64,000 nucleotides of DNA from Bacteroidota bacterium. GTDB taxonomy: Bacteria > Bacteroidota > Bacteroidia > Chitinophagales > BACL12. The notes under the pieces were generated by a model that had not been told where the DNA came from, made no database searches, and saw only the letters and a list, made by a program, of their open reading frames with translations. Both the position numbers and the translations under genes were made by a program. The DNA is taken from positions 231,501-295,500 of the forward strand of contig JADKEK010000003.1 in NCBI GenBank assembly GCA_016718035.1, given 5' to 3'. Shown in pieces: positions 63,183 to 64,000 of the stretch (the first letter of the stretch is position 1; each line of letters begins with the position of its first letter).

Positions 63183-64000
63183 TTATTGGATTACACTTAT
63201 TTTTAACGTGTTGGTTCTTGCCATTTCTTTTACAGGCATGGTGCCCAAGTTGATAACTACATCATCTTTTTTCAAATATCCAATATGCGCAAGATGTTGT
63301 TGTACTTCTTTAAATGTATTATTTGTTCCACGCATGCCGTCGTAATAAAATGCTTCAACGCCCCATAATAAATTGAGAATATTTACCACTTCTTCATTAT
63401 TGGTAAATACATAAATTTTCGCTTTCGGTCTGCAGCTTGATACCATAAATGCAGTGTATCCTGTTTTTGTCATACCCATAATTGCCGCAGCATGCACTTC
63501 ATCGGCTATATTGCAAGCATTAAAACAAATGGCATCACTCAAATACGTTTTAGAATGTTTGTCCGGCTGATGGCGGCGATTATATACAATTTCGTTTTTT
63601 TCAGCTTGCTCAATAATACGCACCATGGTTGCAATTACTTTTTCAGGATATTTTCCCGCAGCTGTTTCAGCACTTAACATAACTGCATCAGCACCATCGA
63701 GTACGGCATTGGCAACATCGGTAACTTCTGCTCTGGTTGGATGGGCATTTTCAATCATACTTTCCATCATTTGTGTAGCAATAATTACAGGCGTTGTTTT
63801 TTCAAGGCAACGGCGACATAAATCTTTTTGGGTAAAAGGTACCAATTCAACCGGCATCTCCACGCCTAAATCACCTCTGGCTACCATAATGGCATCGGTA
63901 GCATCAATTATTTCATCGATATTTTTTAAGGCTTCGGGTTTTTCAATTTTGGCAATTACTTTAGAGTGTTTACCGTGGTGGCGGATAATATTTTTTAAAT
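63183..64000 (-). CDS. pyk: Pyruvate kinase, C-terminal part (5' end outside window)
   Basis: The last 272 codons of pyruvate kinase, which converts phosphoenolpyruvate to pyruvate with ATP formation. The frame stays open to the window edge. Visible parts are VIAKIEKPEALKNIDEIIDA, the active-site AIMVARGDLGVEM, and PVIIATQMMESMIENAHPTR with ADAVMLSAETAAGKYP. The C-terminal regulatory domain follows, ending MPVKEMARTNTLKISVI. No frame problem is seen. Confidence 0.95.
   Translation of the reverse strand, partial: LKNIIRHHGKHSKVIAKIEKPEALKNIDEIIDATDAIMVARGDLGVEMPVELVPFTQKDLCRRCLEKTTPVIIATQMMESMIENAHPTRAEVTDVANAVLDGADAVMLSAETAAGKYPEKVIATMVRIIEQAEKNEIVYNRRHQPDKHSKTYLSDAICFNACNIADEVHAAAIMGMTKTGYTAFMVSSCRPKAKIYVFTNNEEVVNILNLLWGVEAFYYDGMRGTNNTFKEVQQHLAHIGYLKKDDVVINLGTMPVKEMARTNTLKISVIQ

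Noticed and set aside
1..64000. Mobile elements, prophage or defence islands
   Set aside because: I saw no transposase, integrase, terminase, restriction enzyme, toxin-antitoxin pair or recognisable defence gene; gene order is mostly typical Bacteroidota housekeeping plus a surface polysaccharide locus.

Overview
The window comes from an AT-rich member of the Bacteroidota, probably a Chitinophagales- or Saprospirales-like lineage. The phylum rests on several things seen here: a MurF-alanine racemase fusion; gliding and type IX secretion proteins (GldB, GldD, PorP/SprF); secreted proteins with T9SS type A and type B sorting domains; the block mutY / HU / TPR / mS38-like mini-protein / RNase G; Bacteroidota-type promoters (TTTG, then TAnnTTTG about 19 bases later); and near absence of Shine-Dalgarno sites. 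The order-level placement is a guess.

Layout. 1-11.1 kb is the end of an exopolysaccharide locus on the + strand: asparagine-synthase-like protein, heparinase-like protein, GT4 glycosyltransferase, priming sugar transferase, PLP aminotransferase, CapD-type 4,6-dehydratase, then a Wza-like export lipoprotein and a Wzc-like tyrosine kinase under their own promoter. 11-19.3 kb is mostly on the - strand: UvrA, RidA, a LysM/M23 endopeptidase, an ALDH8A1-like dehydrogenase and a metallo-beta-lactamase-fold hydrolase, plus a + strand VWA surface protein. 19.4-31.5 kb holds a large TolB-like outer-membrane protein, an EamA transporter, YicC, Gmk, ApaG, GldB (-), a beta-barrel, NadE and a membrane-anchored propeller protein. 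31.5-40 kb is information processing: RNase G, mS38-like protein, TPR, HU, MutY, SSB, GldD, RecG and a second HU. A 665-base repeat island sits between gldD and recG. 40-50 kb carries an ABC exporter, an M20 hydrolase, a SPOR protein, DeoC, SecA and MurF-Alr. 50-56 kb is a T9SS cargo region ending in an overlapping SprB-like/SprF-like pair. 56-64 kb, all on the - strand, carries a PAS histidine kinase, an EamA transporter, RadC, ribosomal protein S20, LigA, a pterin dehydratase and the C-terminal part of pyruvate kinase.

How the genes fit together. The first 11 kb make and export a surface polysaccharide with a 4-amino-4,6-dideoxy sugar step. GldB, GldD, PorP/SprF and three sorting-domain proteins belong to the gliding/T9SS surface machinery. 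Most of the rest is housekeeping.

Caution on assembly quality. Five genes (sugar transferase, capD, the propeller gene, murF-alr, ligA) are each broken by a single-base indel in or beside a short homopolymer. In each case undoing the indel restores a protein of normal family length. Two of the five are normally essential, so these look like consensus errors rather than pseudogenes.

I found no CRISPR array, transposase, phage gene, tRNA or rRNA. No clearly new multi-gene system is evident. The least explained items are the octamer-repeat island, start codons sitting four bases after promoter -7 elements (likely leaderless mRNAs), and the three-part TolB-like outer-membrane protein.
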